Assembly: GCF_014639155.1 (NCBI RefSeq)
Contig: NZ_BMFT01000005.1
Coordinates: forward strand, 214,987 to 278,986
Source of the DNA: Paenibacillus segetis
GTDB lineage: Bacteria; Bacillota; Bacilli; Paenibacillales; Paenibacillaceae
Reading direction: 5' to 3'
DNA: 64,000 bases
How positions within the stretch are numbered: the first letter of the stretch is position 1; every line of letters begins with the position of its first letter. A model generated the notes under the pieces. The model worked only from the letters and a program-made list of their open reading frames with translations, did no database searches and had not been told where the DNA came from. Both the position numbers and the translations under genes were made by a program. Positions 36,021 to 45,599 of the stretch are shown here, one piece after another.

Positions 36021-37478
36021 ATGCGTAAGTTCTCAGCAGTACTAATGTGTATCTTACTGTTCGGATCGTTGCTCGCAGCGTGCGGCGGCAAGGATAACAA
36101 AGCAGCAGATAACTCAAAGAATGAAGGAACCAAAGCAACAAATAATGCAAGTGGGAATACTTCCAATCCAACCGAAGCCCCAAAAGAAGATATCGCCGAC
36201 AAAAAAATTACTATCAAAATTCACTACCCACTCCCAGATGAAGAAACGCTTAAGGCAACAGAAGATGATAAAATTGCTCGTTTCCAAAAGAAATATCCGA
36301 ATGTAACCATTATTAAAGACGACTGGAAATATTCCGTCGATGAAATTGGAGTGAAAATGGCTTCCAACGAAGCTCCTACTTTCTATAACACTTGGGCTAC
36401 TGAGGCCAGCCTTCTGATTGAACGTGGCTGGGTAGCAGACATTACGGATCTGTGGAACAACTGGGAATACAAGGATCAAATCAATCCTGTAATTCAACAA
36501 CAATTTATTAGAGACGGTAAAGTTTACGGGGTAACTCAAAACGGTTATATTACTTCAACTGTTGTGAACAAGAAGTTGTTGGCTGCCAAGAACGTAGAGG
36601 CACCTTCGCTTGATTGGACTTGGGATGATATGTTGAATGTAGCCCAAAAAGCTGCAGATCCGAAAAAAGGTATTTCAGGGATCGCTCCAATGGGTAAAGG
36701 TAATGAATCTGGATGGAACTGGACGAACTTCTTGTTCGAAGCTGGTGGTGAAATCCAATCTAACGAAGGCGGAAAAGTTACAGCTACATTTAACTCTGAT
36801 GCTGGTGTGAAGGCCCTAGACTTCTATAAGAAATTGAGATGGGAAGCAGAAGCAATACCGAAAGACTGGGCATTGGGATGGTCCGACGCGGTTGGTTCAT
36901 TCAAACAAGGACGTACAGCAATGGTTATTGCAGGATCATTTGATGTAGTTAACGCGGCTTTGAATGAAGGCGGAATGAAGCCTGAGGATGTAGTAGCATA
37001 TCCGATGCCTGCTGCAGAAAAAGGTGGTAAACACTATGGTATCCTTGGTGGTAACTACCTGGTTATCAACCCTAACGCGACAAAAGATGAGCAAGAAATG
37101 GCATTCCGTTACATCACATTTGACTACTTCAGTGACGATGCATTGAAGACGGTTGAAGACACAATTCAAGCACGTAAAGCAGATAACAAATACTATATCC
37201 CTAACATAATGGAATATTTCAGCTGGGATTCCGACTACGGTAAGAAAGTTGAAGCAATCCAAAACAAATATGACAATGTTTATAAATATGATCCACAACT
37301 CTACCCACTACTAGAAGGTAAACTTGAAGCACAATATAACACTCAAGATTACTATGCAACGATGTCCAACGTAGTTCAAGAATCGTTCTCCAAAAAAGGA
37401 ACAGATTCTAAAGCTCAATTGGATATCGCAGCGAAATATGTACAAGAGACTTACTTTGATAAAATTGCACAGAAATAA
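36021..37478 (+). CDS. Sugar ABC substrate-binding lipoprotein, family 1
   Basis: A 485-residue extracellular solute-binding protein of family 1. The lipobox LLAAC puts the modified cysteine at residue 21, followed by a Lys/Asn/Thr-rich linker. WVADITDLW and the GWSDAVGSFKQGRTAMVIAG block are typical of sugar-binding members. The start was placed at ATG 36021 with a good AAAAGGGGAG site; a longer frame from 35871 would overlap the permease gene and lose the signal peptide. It delivers the sugar to the two permeases before it. A terminator follows. Confidence 0.93.
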   Translation: MRKFSAVLMCILLFGSLLAACGGKDNKAADNSKNEGTKATNNASGNTSNPTEAPKEDIADKKITIKIHYPLPDEETLKATEDDKIARFQKKYPNVTIIKDDWKYSVDEIGVKMASNEAPTFYNTWATEASLLIERGWVADITDLWNNWEYKDQINPVIQQQFIRDGKVYGVTQNGYITSTVVNKKLLAAKNVEAPSLDWTWDDMLNVAQKAADPKKGISGIAPMGKGNESGWNWTNFLFEAGGEIQSNEGGKVTATFNSDAGVKALDFYKKLRWEAEAIPKDWALGWSDAVGSFKQGRTAMVIAGSFDVVNAALNEGGMKPEDVVAYPMPAAEKGGKHYGILGGNYLVINPNATKDEQEMAFRYITFDYFSDDALKTVEDTIQARKADNKYYIPNIMEYFSWDSDYGKKVEAIQNKYDNVYKYDPQLYPLLEGKLEAQYNTQDYYATMSNVVQESFSKKGTDSKAQLDIAAKYVQETYFDKIAQK

Positions 37479-37488
37479 AATAGCTTAG

Positions 37489-37560
37489 AAAAGCGCCCCT
37501 TAGGATACATTTTGAGGATTAACTTCTCAATAATGTTAAATCCCAAGGGGTGCTTTTTTT
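37489..37560 (+). terminator. Terminator after the sugar ABC operon
   Basis: AAAAGCGCCCCTT pairs with AAGGGGTGCTTTT across a long loop, with seven T residues at the end. It separates the binding-protein gene from the GH85 gene, which therefore probably has its own promoter. Confidence 0.85.
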
Positions 37561-37753
37561 GTTTTATTTTATAAATATTGAAAAAGGAAATCTTTAGTTA
37601 GTCCAGTAAATCTTTATTTTCAACACTATTTGTAAGTGTTTACATAGGATAGATTAAGTAACAATAGAAAAATAATAGAGAGGAGGTTAGTTTAGGATAC
37701 TTGCAAGGAAGGTGTACATAAATTCAATCTATATTCAAAAAGGAGAATTGAAA

Positions 37754-40700
37754 TTGAACATTAACACTATGAGAAAATCGTTCCCAAAACTAACAGCGAT
37801 AGTGTTGGTAGTTGTCATGGTAGCTTCTGGGTTGCCGCTTACTGTACATGCTGGTGATACATGGCCGTTTAAGGAAGAAAGTGCTCATGGTCAGAACCAA
37901 CCTAATGTACACGGTTATACCAGCGGACAAATTATGGATTGGACTCCCGAGAGCGATCCAGATGCTGAAAAGCTACGTTCTCATGTTCCTTTACAGAAGC
38001 GTATTGATTCTTTTGCAGCGACACAAGCGAATCCTAACCTATCTCCCGATGTACAAATGACTAATGTTTCAGGCGATTATGGAAACGCTTTTATTGAAAA
38101 TGCAGCATATACAAACAAATTTGTACAGTATCATTTCAATTTCTGGCAATATATTGATTATTATTCTCCTTGGCATGGTACAGCTACGGCCTATACACCA
38201 GCTGAATATTATGACGACTTGGCCCAAAAGGATTGGCAGCAAAAATGGTTCGAATTCGGTATGTTAAATATCCCGAACCCGACCTATACGGATGCAGCGC
38301 ATAAAAACGGTGTGTTGTCTTTGGCAGGGATATTCTTCTCTAACAATGACCGTGGCCAGCAAACGTATAAACAAATGATTGTTAAGGATGAAGACGGTAA
38401 CTTTCCTGTAGCGGAAAAAATGGTTGAGATGGCCAACTACTTTGGCTACGATGGATATTTCATCAATCAGGAGGAACAAAAACCTAACGTAGCGGTGAAG
38501 GATATTCCAGATTACATCGCCTTTATGAAAGTGTTACAACAAGCAGGGCTATATGTACAATGGTATGACTCATTACAAACTAACGATGGCTCCAATACAT
38601 TTACTAGAACATTTAACGATAACAATATTTCATTCTTGTATGACAAGAATACCGGTGAGAAAGTTTCGCAATCCTTCTTCTTTGATTACGGGGTGAAGGA
38701 TGCTCAAATAAATAGTTCGGTAAACTACATTAATAAATTGAACAGTACTTATGGAACGAACTATAGCCTTTATGATATCGGTTTCGCAGGTCTTGAAGCC
38801 GGACGCGATAGATTCAAAGATGTAAATGGAACCGCACTTAATAATCTACTTAGTAATGGAGTGCCACGTTTAAGTGTTGCTACATTGGGGGCGGATTTTG
38901 TGCATGCTGGACTTGATGAGGACATGGGACAATCCTGGCCTGTTAGTAAGAGATCAGACAATGCTTATCAATGGATGACTAACTTACGTGATCAACTGTG
39001 GTGGTCTGGACCTAATGTAAACCCTACAAATGTATCTTTGAGTGAAACCAACACGGTTAGCGACGTATACGCTGATAACAGATATTGGCCGGGAATTGCA
39101 TCGGTAATTACCGAACGTTCGGTAATTGGTGATACTAACTTCTACACGAACTTTAATACAGGTCATGGTTTGTCTTACTATGTGAACGGGAATGAATCTA
39201 GTAGTAGCGAATGGTCAAATATGAGCTTACAGGATGTACCTGTGACATGGCAGTGGTGGCAGGATACAGCTGGACAACAACTTACGGTTGATGTTGACTA
39301 TGGTCCAAAATATAGTATCGCGGACACAGATCGCTATAACTATGAGCAAATCGGAGGATTCAACGGCGGCAGTTCACTCGTTGTAAATGGGGAATTGGAT
39401 GCAGAAAACTTCCTACGTTTGTACAAGACCGATCTCGATGTTAACAAAAATTCTAAACTGTCGATCACCTATAACAAACCATCTGCTGATGATCAATCTA
39501 GTATGCAGCTTGGCTTAATCTTCAAGGATAATTCGACTGAGGTTGTTAAGCTTCCTATCGCACATAGCGGAAACAAAACGACAGGATGGTTAACAAAGGA
39601 AGTAGAACTAGGACAATATGACGGCAAATCCATTGCTGCTCTGGGCTTAGTATTTAATCCGGGTCAAGCTAAAATAGCAAACTATCAAATGAATATTGGT
39701 CAGATTAGAGTATTTGACGGCTCTGCTGTCAAACCATCTGCTCCAACAGGTCTTGCTATTACAGAAGCCTATACCGATACAAACGAGATGAACATGAAAT
39801 GGAACATGGATACGGATTATTCCCAAGTAAAACAATACAATGTCTATGTAAATGACATCTACGTTGGCGGAAAATATGACGAAGTATTTTATATCAAAAA
39901 CTTACCCACTCAAAAAGGAACATTGAAAGTAGTGCCTGTGGGTGCTGACGGTCTTGAGGGTGATGCGGCAACACTAGATTTTGATCTGACTGCTGCAGTA
40001 TCGGACATTAAGGTAGATGCTACAGAAAACGGAGATTTCACGGTGTCTTGGAGTAATGAACAAGTAACTTCCGGAGATATCAAAGTAAAAGTTCGCTCAT
40101 TGAACAAAATCACAACTCCGGCGCCGATATCGAAGGAAATGGTGGTTCCTGCCGGTTCAACAACGGCTTCATTCACAGGCATGCCTGTAAATGGTGATGA
40201 CTATATCGTTACGATCTCAACAGGCGACAAGAATGCGGTAAGTTTGAGCGGTAACTTTATCGACAAGATCTCTGAACCTTATGCTGAAGCCTATTCTTGG
40301 GTTGGAGACACCATTAAATTGCCTATGCCTAACACAAGAGACTGGCGATACCTGTACGTTTATGAAGATGACCAACCTAAATCATTCTCAACGACGTACA
40401 GTGCAGGAGATTTCGAAAAAATTATCCGTGGACGTACAGTGAAATCGAGTTTGAGCTTCACAACAACAGCAAGTAAAGTACATGTGGTTATGGAAGATTA
40501 TGCGGGGAATCTTTCGGAAAGCTTAGAACTTGTGAAGAGCCAGACTATTAGTAAAGTAGTGGTATCGGCTAAAGAGCTGAGCCAATCATCGGATAACGGA
40601 GTAACAACGATCTCAGCTGGTCCTGAAGTAACCGAAATTGAGCTCCCAACTGATGCTGGACAACTACTGGGTGAGAATCAATTGACGCTTCAATCTGATA

Positions 40701-41557
40701 AGGTAGTAGTAGGGATTACTCCTGAATTGCTACAGCAATTGAAAGATCTATTGACGCAAGAACAGCTTGCTGGAAGCAAGATTCAGGTCAATGTAACTCC
40801 TAAATCCTTAGAAGAATCAGGTATACAGACCGAAGCGATAACTACGTTACAAGGCACGACTGTTGAATTTGATCTCAATATTATAGCTGGAGATGGGACA
40901 GTTCACCGTATTTCAAGCTTTGTGAAGCCTGTAAAGTTGAGTTTGCCAATTGATGATACATTGAGAGCCAATTTATTAGGCATGTATCAAATTGCAGACA
41001 ATGGTTCTTTAAATTATCTTGGTGGAAGTCGTGTTGTAGATTCAATGGAAATAGAAGCTAATCAATCAGGTAATTACGCTCTACTTGAATATACAACGAA
41101 TTTTGTAGATGTACCGAAGAATCATTGGGCAGTGAATGCCATTCGGACATTAGCTGCAAAACAATTAATCCAAGGTGATTCTGAGGGTCAATTCCAACCC
41201 AGCAGTACAATTACTAGAGCGGAGTTCATGGAGCTGATGGACAATGTTCTGAGTTTGAAAGGCCAAGGGAAAGCTAGTGATATCGTTACGGGTGATTACG
41301 AGCCAAGTGCTAGCATTACTCGCCAAGAGATCGTGACGATTGTGATGCGGGCATATGCGCTGGAACATGGCACTGAACTTCCTAAGAGTTCCGCCAAGTT
41401 CAGCGATGAGTCGCAAATAGCTCCATGGGCAAAGGATAGCGTGAAAAGCGCGGTAGCTCTGGGGTTGGTAAAGGGCCGTAATGGAGATCAGTTTGCTCCG
41501 AGTGGCACGGCAACGAGAGCCGAAGTTGCTCAAATGATCATGAACTATTTAAAATAA
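37754..41557 (+). CDS. Surface GH85 endo-beta-N-acetylglucosaminidase with SLH domains
   Basis: A 1267-residue secreted enzyme. A signal peptide ends near TVHA. The GH85 domain (about 50-430) has QYHFNFWQYIDYYSPWHG and the catalytic N238-Q-E240 in YFINQEE. Such enzymes cut the chitobiose core of N-glycans. Behind it come a sandwich domain (about 540-670), Fn3-like repeats (about 680-830) and C-terminal SLH repeats (about 1115-1267) for wall attachment. SLH 1 (FVDVPKNHW) and SLH 3 (FSDESQIAPWAKD) look whole; the middle one keeps only its second half. The start is TTG 37754 with AAGGAG eight bases before. The 275 bp upstream hold a terminator and no clear promoter. Confidence 0.9.
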   Translation: MNINTMRKSFPKLTAIVLVVVMVASGLPLTVHAGDTWPFKEESAHGQNQPNVHGYTSGQIMDWTPESDPDAEKLRSHVPLQKRIDSFAATQANPNLSPDVQMTNVSGDYGNAFIENAAYTNKFVQYHFNFWQYIDYYSPWHGTATAYTPAEYYDDLAQKDWQQKWFEFGMLNIPNPTYTDAAHKNGVLSLAGIFFSNNDRGQQTYKQMIVKDEDGNFPVAEKMVEMANYFGYDGYFINQEEQKPNVAVKDIPDYIAFMKVLQQAGLYVQWYDSLQTNDGSNTFTRTFNDNNISFLYDKNTGEKVSQSFFFDYGVKDAQINSSVNYINKLNSTYGTNYSLYDIGFAGLEAGRDRFKDVNGTALNNLLSNGVPRLSVATLGADFVHAGLDEDMGQSWPVSKRSDNAYQWMTNLRDQLWWSGPNVNPTNVSLSETNTVSDVYADNRYWPGIASVITERSVIGDTNFYTNFNTGHGLSYYVNGNESSSSEWSNMSLQDVPVTWQWWQDTAGQQLTVDVDYGPKYSIADTDRYNYEQIGGFNGGSSLVVNGELDAENFLRLYKTDLDVNKNSKLSITYNKPSADDQSSMQLGLIFKDNSTEVVKLPIAHSGNKTTGWLTKEVELGQYDGKSIAALGLVFNPGQAKIANYQMNIGQIRVFDGSAVKPSAPTGLAITEAYTDTNEMNMKWNMDTDYSQVKQYNVYVNDIYVGGKYDEVFYIKNLPTQKGTLKVVPVGADGLEGDAATLDFDLTAAVSDIKVDATENGDFTVSWSNEQVTSGDIKVKVRSLNKITTPAPISKEMVVPAGSTTASFTGMPVNGDDYIVTISTGDKNAVSLSGNFIDKISEPYAEAYSWVGDTIKLPMPNTRDWRYLYVYEDDQPKSFSTTYSAGDFEKIIRGRTVKSSLSFTTTASKVHVVMEDYAGNLSESLELVKSQTISKVVVSAKELSQSSDNGVTTISAGPEVTEIELPTDAGQLLGENQLTLQSDKVVVGITPELLQQLKDLLTQEQLAGSKIQVNVTPKSLEESGIQTEAITTLQGTTVEFDLNIIAGDGTVHRISSFVKPVKLSLPIDDTLRANLLGMYQIADNGSLNYLGGSRVVDSMEIEANQSGNYALLEYTTNFVDVPKNHWAVNAIRTLAAKQLIQGDSEGQFQPSSTITRAEFMELMDNVLSLKGQGKASDIVTGDYEPSASITRQEIVTIVMRAYALEHGTELPKSSAKFSDESQIAPWAKDSVKSAVALGLVKGRNGDQFAPSGTATRAEVAQMIMNYLK

Positions 41558-41582
41558 GATTATCGTAAGCTGTTTGACGAAA

Positions 41583-41618
41583 GACTGTCGATCCTATCAA
41601 GGGATCGGCAGTTTTTTG
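41583..41618 (+). terminator. Terminator after the GH85 gene
   Basis: GACTGtCGATCC pairs with GGATCGgCAGT across a short loop and is followed by six T residues. Confidence 0.85.
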
Positions 41619-41669
41619 TTACTGCGTAAGTTAATTAAGAGTAGGAGAGCATGAATATTGGATACATAA

Positions 41670-41716
41670 TAAACAAGCCTTTCAGACGGGAGACCGCTTG
41701 AAAGGCTTGCTTGTTG
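41670..41716 (-). terminator. Terminator of hemL
   Basis: AACAAGCCTTTCA pairs with TGAAAGGCTTGcTTGTT. On the minus strand the stem is followed by a T-rich tract. It lies about 25 bp beyond the hemL stop. Confidence 0.75.
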
Positions 41717-41742
41717 AATAGTGATTAGCATCATGAACTAAC

Positions 41743-43056
41743 TTACTTGGACGCCATTTCCTTAAACGATGCTTCGACAGCTTCTAAAGTGAAGTCAATA
41801 TCTACATCCGTATGAGCTGTCGTTAAGAACCAGGCTTCATATTTCGATGGTGCTAGGTTAACGCCTCGTTCCAACATATTGCGGAAGAATGCAGCGAACA
41901 TTTCACTGTTCGTGTCTTGAGCCTCGTCATAATCGGTGACAGGATGATCACAGAAATGAGTGGAGAAGGAACCGCGAATCCGGTTGATCGTGAGTGGGAT
42001 ACCATGGCGATTGGCTGAATCAGCGATACCATCGGTTAATCTCACCGTCAGGCGTTCCATTTCCTCATAGATACCTTCTCCCTGTAGTACTTCTAAGCAG
42101 GCGATACCTGCAGAGATAGAAGCGGGATTACCAGCCATCGTGCCGGCTTGATAAGTTGGTCCAAGCGGTGCAACCTGTTCCATAACTTCTTTGCTACCAC
42201 CGTAAGCACCAATAGGTAGACCGCCGCCAATGATTTTGCCAAGGGCAGTAAGGTCAGGCTTGATTGCCTCATGGTTAGCGAGCCCTGCATATGTCTGTGC
42301 TGATCCATAATGGAAACGGAAAGCGGTAATGACTTCATCATAAATGACGAGTGCTCCATATTGGCGAGCTAGGCGGCAGAGATCCTCGAGGAATCCTGCC
42401 TTGGGCATAACCATACCAAAGTTGCCAACGATGGGTTCAACCATGACCGCAGCTACATCGTCGCCCCATTTCTCGAGTGCTGCATGGAGTGCTTCCGCAT
42501 TATTAAATGGCACGGTGATGACTTCCTGTGCAAGACTAGACGGGATCCCGGCGCTATCTGGAATACCAAGAGTGGAAGGACCTGAACCCGCTGCGACCAG
42601 TACGAGGTCGGAATGTCCATGATAACAACCAGCGAATTTGATGATTTTGTTACGTTTGGTATAAGCGCGAGCTACTCGTATTGTTGTCATAACGGCTTCT
42701 GTCCCCGAATTGACGAATCGTACCTTGTCCATGGAAGGAATAGCTTCCTTCAGCATCTTGGCAAGCTTGATTTCAAGCACCGTAGGTGTACCGTATAATG
42801 TGCCGTTTGCCGCTGCTTCAGTAATAGCTTGTGTAATATGGGGATGGGCATGTCCAGTGATGATCGGCCCATATGCAGCTAAGTAATCGACATATTTATT
42901 GCCATCGACGTCCCAGAAATGGGCCCCTTGACCTTTACTCATAAAAACGGGTGCCCCGCCACCAACCGCCTTAAATGAACGGGAGGGGCTATTGACACCA
43001 CCAACAATATGTTTGAGCGCTTCTTGATACAATTGTTCTGATTGAGAACGGTTCAT
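41743..43056 (-). CDS. hemL: Glutamate-1-semialdehyde 2,1-aminomutase
   Basis: A 437-residue class III PLP enzyme that makes 5-aminolevulinate for haem. The PLP lysine is in [14 protein letters not shown], and [17 protein letters not shown] and GCYHGHSD are conserved. It stands alone, away from the hem operon, which suggests a second copy such as Bacillus GsaB. An AAAGGAAG site precedes the ATG. Confidence 0.94.
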   Translation of the reverse strand: MNRSQSEQLYQEALKHIVGGVNSPSRSFKAVGGGAPVFMSKGQGAHFWDVDGNKYVDYLAAYGPIITGHAHPHITQAITEAAANGTLYGTPTVLEIKLAKMLKEAIPSMDKVRFVNSGTEAVMTTIRVARAYTKRNKIIKFAGCYHGHSDLVLVAAGSGPSTLGIPDSAGIPSSLAQEVITVPFNNAEALHAALEKWGDDVAAVMVEPIVGNFGMVMPKAGFLEDLCRLARQYGALVIYDEVITAFRFHYGSAQTYAGLANHEAIKPDLTALGKIIGGGLPIGAYGGSKEVMEQVAPLGPTYQAGTMAGNPASISAGIACLEVLQGEGIYEEMERLTVRLTDGIADSANRHGIPLTINRIRGSFSTHFCDHPVTDYDEAQDTNSEMFAAFFRNMLERGVNLAPSKYEAWFLTTAHTDVDIDFTLEAVEASFKEMASK

Positions 43057-43129
43057 GATTAAAAACTTCCTTTCAATGATAAGTTCAGTTATGAATGCAG
43101 AGCGACGTTGAAAGCAAACTCCTCAGTGC

Positions 43130-44185
43130 TCAAGGCTCTGAGGAGGAAGGGGTGCTCGCGTCTGTCTTCACTGAACTGTTCCCGGTGCCCGTATTGGTTG
43201 CATCTGTACTGCTATCTTCTGGATTTTCCGTTGTCTTATTAAGGACTTCCTGTACGTAAGCCTTCAATTCCTCGTCACTGCGGACACCAAGTACATCTGA
43301 TCCTCCGATGTTCTGTTCAACGAGCAGCGACATAGGTGGGATTTGCTCACTGGCAATAATTTGGCTATCATAGCCTACCGTAGCGAGCTTCCACATATCA
43401 TTGATGGAAAGATTAGTGTCAATGTAAGGATTCACCTTTTCCAGGATGGAAGGCAAATTCATGATAGCTGTAGTAGACTTCATTTTATTAGCTACGGCTT
43501 TAAGGAAATTCCGTTGCCGCTCTGTTCGTGTATAGTCGGACATGGCATCATGGCGGAACCTTACGTATTGAAGGGCAGTAGTTCCGTCCAAATGCTGCTG
43601 TCCCTCTTTTAGATCAATATCATATTCATGATTGTCTGCTTTACTACTGTACTTCATATCTTTCTCAACGTAGAAATCAACGCCACCTACAGCGTCAACC
43701 AACGCGATGAAGCCTTGGAAATCAGTATACACGTAATACTGGATTGGAATTCCGAGTAAATCGGATACAGCTTGCATCGCCGTATTTGGCCCATGTGTAA
43801 TCGCTGTGTTAATGCGATCTTTACCGTACTCTGGTATTTTAGTATACGTATCACGCATAATGGAGAAGAGATAGCCCTTCTTAGAAACTGGATCAATAGA
43901 AGCAACCAGCATGGTATCAGAACGTGGGACTTCACCTTTCTTCAAACCACGGGCATCTACGCCCATCAGCAGGATGTTTACCCGTTCGGTTCCTTCCCAT
44001 TTAGGTGGTTCAGCAATTTTTGTCTCGTTAGGTTGGACATTGTAGAAAGGAGATTCTTCGCCTTTTTTCTGGAAATTGTCCACCTGGTTATAAATGGCGA
44101 TAAAGTAATAAGCCAGGATACCGGCTATAGCGATCAGGACTCCAACAACGGACCAGATGATCGCTCGCTTTGTGCGTTTCGTCAT
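43130..44185 (-). CDS. LytR-CpsA-Psr family wall-polymer ligase
   Basis: A 351-residue LCP protein. A short cytoplasmic tail and one membrane helix (about 9-30) are followed by the LCP domain (about 70-235) with LLMGVDAR, RSDTMLV, SIMRDTY and YVRFRHDAMSDYTRTERQR, which bind polyprenyl-pyrophosphate. LCP proteins move teichoic acids or polysaccharides from lipid carriers to peptidoglycan. The C-terminus is rich in Ser, Thr and Asp. The start was set at MTKRTKR, with AAAGGAAC before it. Confidence 0.92.
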   Translation of the reverse strand: MTKRTKRAIIWSVVGVLIAIAGILAYYFIAIYNQVDNFQKKGEESPFYNVQPNETKIAEPPKWEGTERVNILLMGVDARGLKKGEVPRSDTMLVASIDPVSKKGYLFSIMRDTYTKIPEYGKDRINTAITHGPNTAMQAVSDLLGIPIQYYVYTDFQGFIALVDAVGGVDFYVEKDMKYSSKADNHEYDIDLKEGQQHLDGTTALQYVRFRHDAMSDYTRTERQRNFLKAVANKMKSTTAIMNLPSILEKVNPYIDTNLSINDMWKLATVGYDSQIIASEQIPPMSLLVEQNIGGSDVLGVRSDEELKAYVQEVLNKTTENPEDSSTDATNTGTGNSSVKTDASTPSSSEP

Positions 44186-44318
44186 TATGTTCGTTCCTTT
44201 CACAAAAAACGATAAATTTAGTATTCTGAATGAATGCACTTCATATCATTACATTATAATTTCTTTTGTAAACACAATCAATTTCCGTTTTTACAAATAC
44301 CTTAAGGAGGAGCTAAAC

Positions 44319-44795
44319 ATGTCAGAATTTGGCGTCCAAGTTGGACAACCTGTTGCAGATTTTAAACTTCCCGCTAGTGGTGGTGAAGAGATAACGCTTA
44401 GTCAATTTCGAGGTCAAAAGGTCGTTATTTATTTTTATCCCAAAAATATGACACCGGCCTGTACTCAGGAAGCATGCGATTTCCGTGACCTGAATCATCT
44501 TTTCGCTGAACATGGAGCCGTAATATTAGGTATTAGTGGGGATCCAGTAACCTCTCACGATAAGTTTATTCAGAAACAAGGACTAACTTTCCCACTTTTA
44601 TCGGATGCAAATCATGAAATAAGTCGGATGTTTGGCGTATGGCAGGTCAAGAAGATGTACGGCCGCGAATATGAAGGTATCGTTCGTTCTACTTTCCTGA
44701 TCGATGAGGAAGGTAAATTGCTCAAAGAATGGCGTGGTGTGAGGGTTAAGGGGCATACAGAAGAAGTGCTAAAGGTGGTAAAAGGAGAAGTTTGA
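44319..44795 (+). CDS. bcp: Thioredoxin-dependent thiol peroxidase (Bcp)
   Basis: A 158-residue peroxiredoxin that reduces hydroperoxides with thioredoxin. The peroxidatic cysteine is C48 in TPACTQEAC and C53 is the resolving one, the CxxxxC pattern of many Bcp proteins. The start at ATG 44319 has AAGGAGGAG before it and gives the normal length. It is divergent from the LCP gene and convergent with dedA. Confidence 0.95.
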   Translation: MSEFGVQVGQPVADFKLPASGGEEITLSQFRGQKVVIYFYPKNMTPACTQEACDFRDLNHLFAEHGAVILGISGDPVTSHDKFIQKQGLTFPLLSDANHEISRMFGVWQVKKMYGREYEGIVRSTFLIDEEGKLLKEWRGVRVKGHTEEVLKVVKGEV

Positions 44796-44807
44796 GAATA
44801 AGCTCAA

Positions 44808-44862
44808 GGGCCAAGATTCAGGTTCAATTTCACCGAGATTTGGAAGACTTGGCCCGTGCTTT
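44808..44862 (+). terminator. Possible bcp terminator overlapping the dedA end
   Basis: GGGCCAAG (44808-44815) pairs perfectly with CTTGGCCC (44848-44855), with an interior of about 32 nt. The right arm lies inside the last codons of dedA. The T-tract downstream is weak, so this is only a candidate. Confidence 0.4.
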
Positions 44863-45483
44863 AATTGCTCGTTTTTGATAAAGGTTATAAATACTTTTAC
44901 GGTAACGTAAAGAGAGATAACTAATGAGAAGCACGATTAGTATAAGCGCAAATAGAAGTGAATATTTGGCTGCTAGCTCAAACACGTGGCTCCACGCCGG
45001 ACCAAACACCTTGCCGATACTAAGAAATAGAATGGTCCATATTAATGCACCACTGTAGGCATATGTTGCAAATTTTCGAAAGGGAAGGGCAATAATTCCA
45101 GAGAAATAACCCGTGAAGTGACGAATACCCGGAATGAAATATCCGATAGCAATGAGCATGGATCCATATTTTTCAAACCAATATTTGGTCTTGTTTAGCT
45201 TCTGAGGTGAGAGGAACACCCATTTACCATACTTGGTGATGAAAGGTAAACCAACCTTGCGTCCAATCCAGTAGGTAATGGTGATCCCGATTGTGGTACC
45301 AAAAAAGGACAGCGGAATCAGAAGTTGAAAATCTAATATCCCCTTATATGATAGAAACCCCGCATAAGCCATCGACGTTTCACCTGGAAAAGGGAGCGCG
45401 ATAAATTCAAGTAATAACCCGACAAATACAACCCAATATCCATAATCATTAAATAACGTTTCTATACTTTTGAGCACGTCCAT
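44830..45483 (-). CDS. DedA-family membrane protein
   Basis: A 217-residue DedA (SNARE-associated/VTT) protein with about five hydrophobic segments. LEFIALPFPGETSMAYAGFLSYKG and YFIPGIRHFTGYFSG are typical family blocks, the latter with the conserved arginine. DedA proteins act in envelope homeostasis, and several are thought to flip polyprenyl-phosphate or phospholipids. The start is taken at MDVLKS because a GTG 15 bases upstream has no usable ribosome site; the site before MDVLKS is weak too. Confidence 0.88.
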   Translation of the reverse strand: MDVLKSIETLFNDYGYWVVFVGLLLEFIALPFPGETSMAYAGFLSYKGILDFQLLIPLSFFGTTIGITITYWIGRKVGLPFITKYGKWVFLSPQKLNKTKYWFEKYGSMLIAIGYFIPGIRHFTGYFSGIIALPFRKFATYAYSGALIWTILFLSIGKVFGPAWSHVFELAAKYSLLFALILIVLLISYLSLRYRKSIYNLYQKRAIKARAKSSKSR

Positions 45484-45599
45484 TAAATTTATCCACACTC
45501 CAAATCATCTTCATAACACTAGTCTATTTTATTGTCTAGCTTCATACAATCTACCAGAAAGCCAAATGAATCGTATAAACGGTGGAGGTAGAATTTGAT

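Noticed and set aside
37712..37753. An upstream GTG start for the GH85 gene.
   Set aside because: It has no ribosome site and puts polar residues ahead of the signal peptide. TTG 37754 has AAGGAG at proper spacing.
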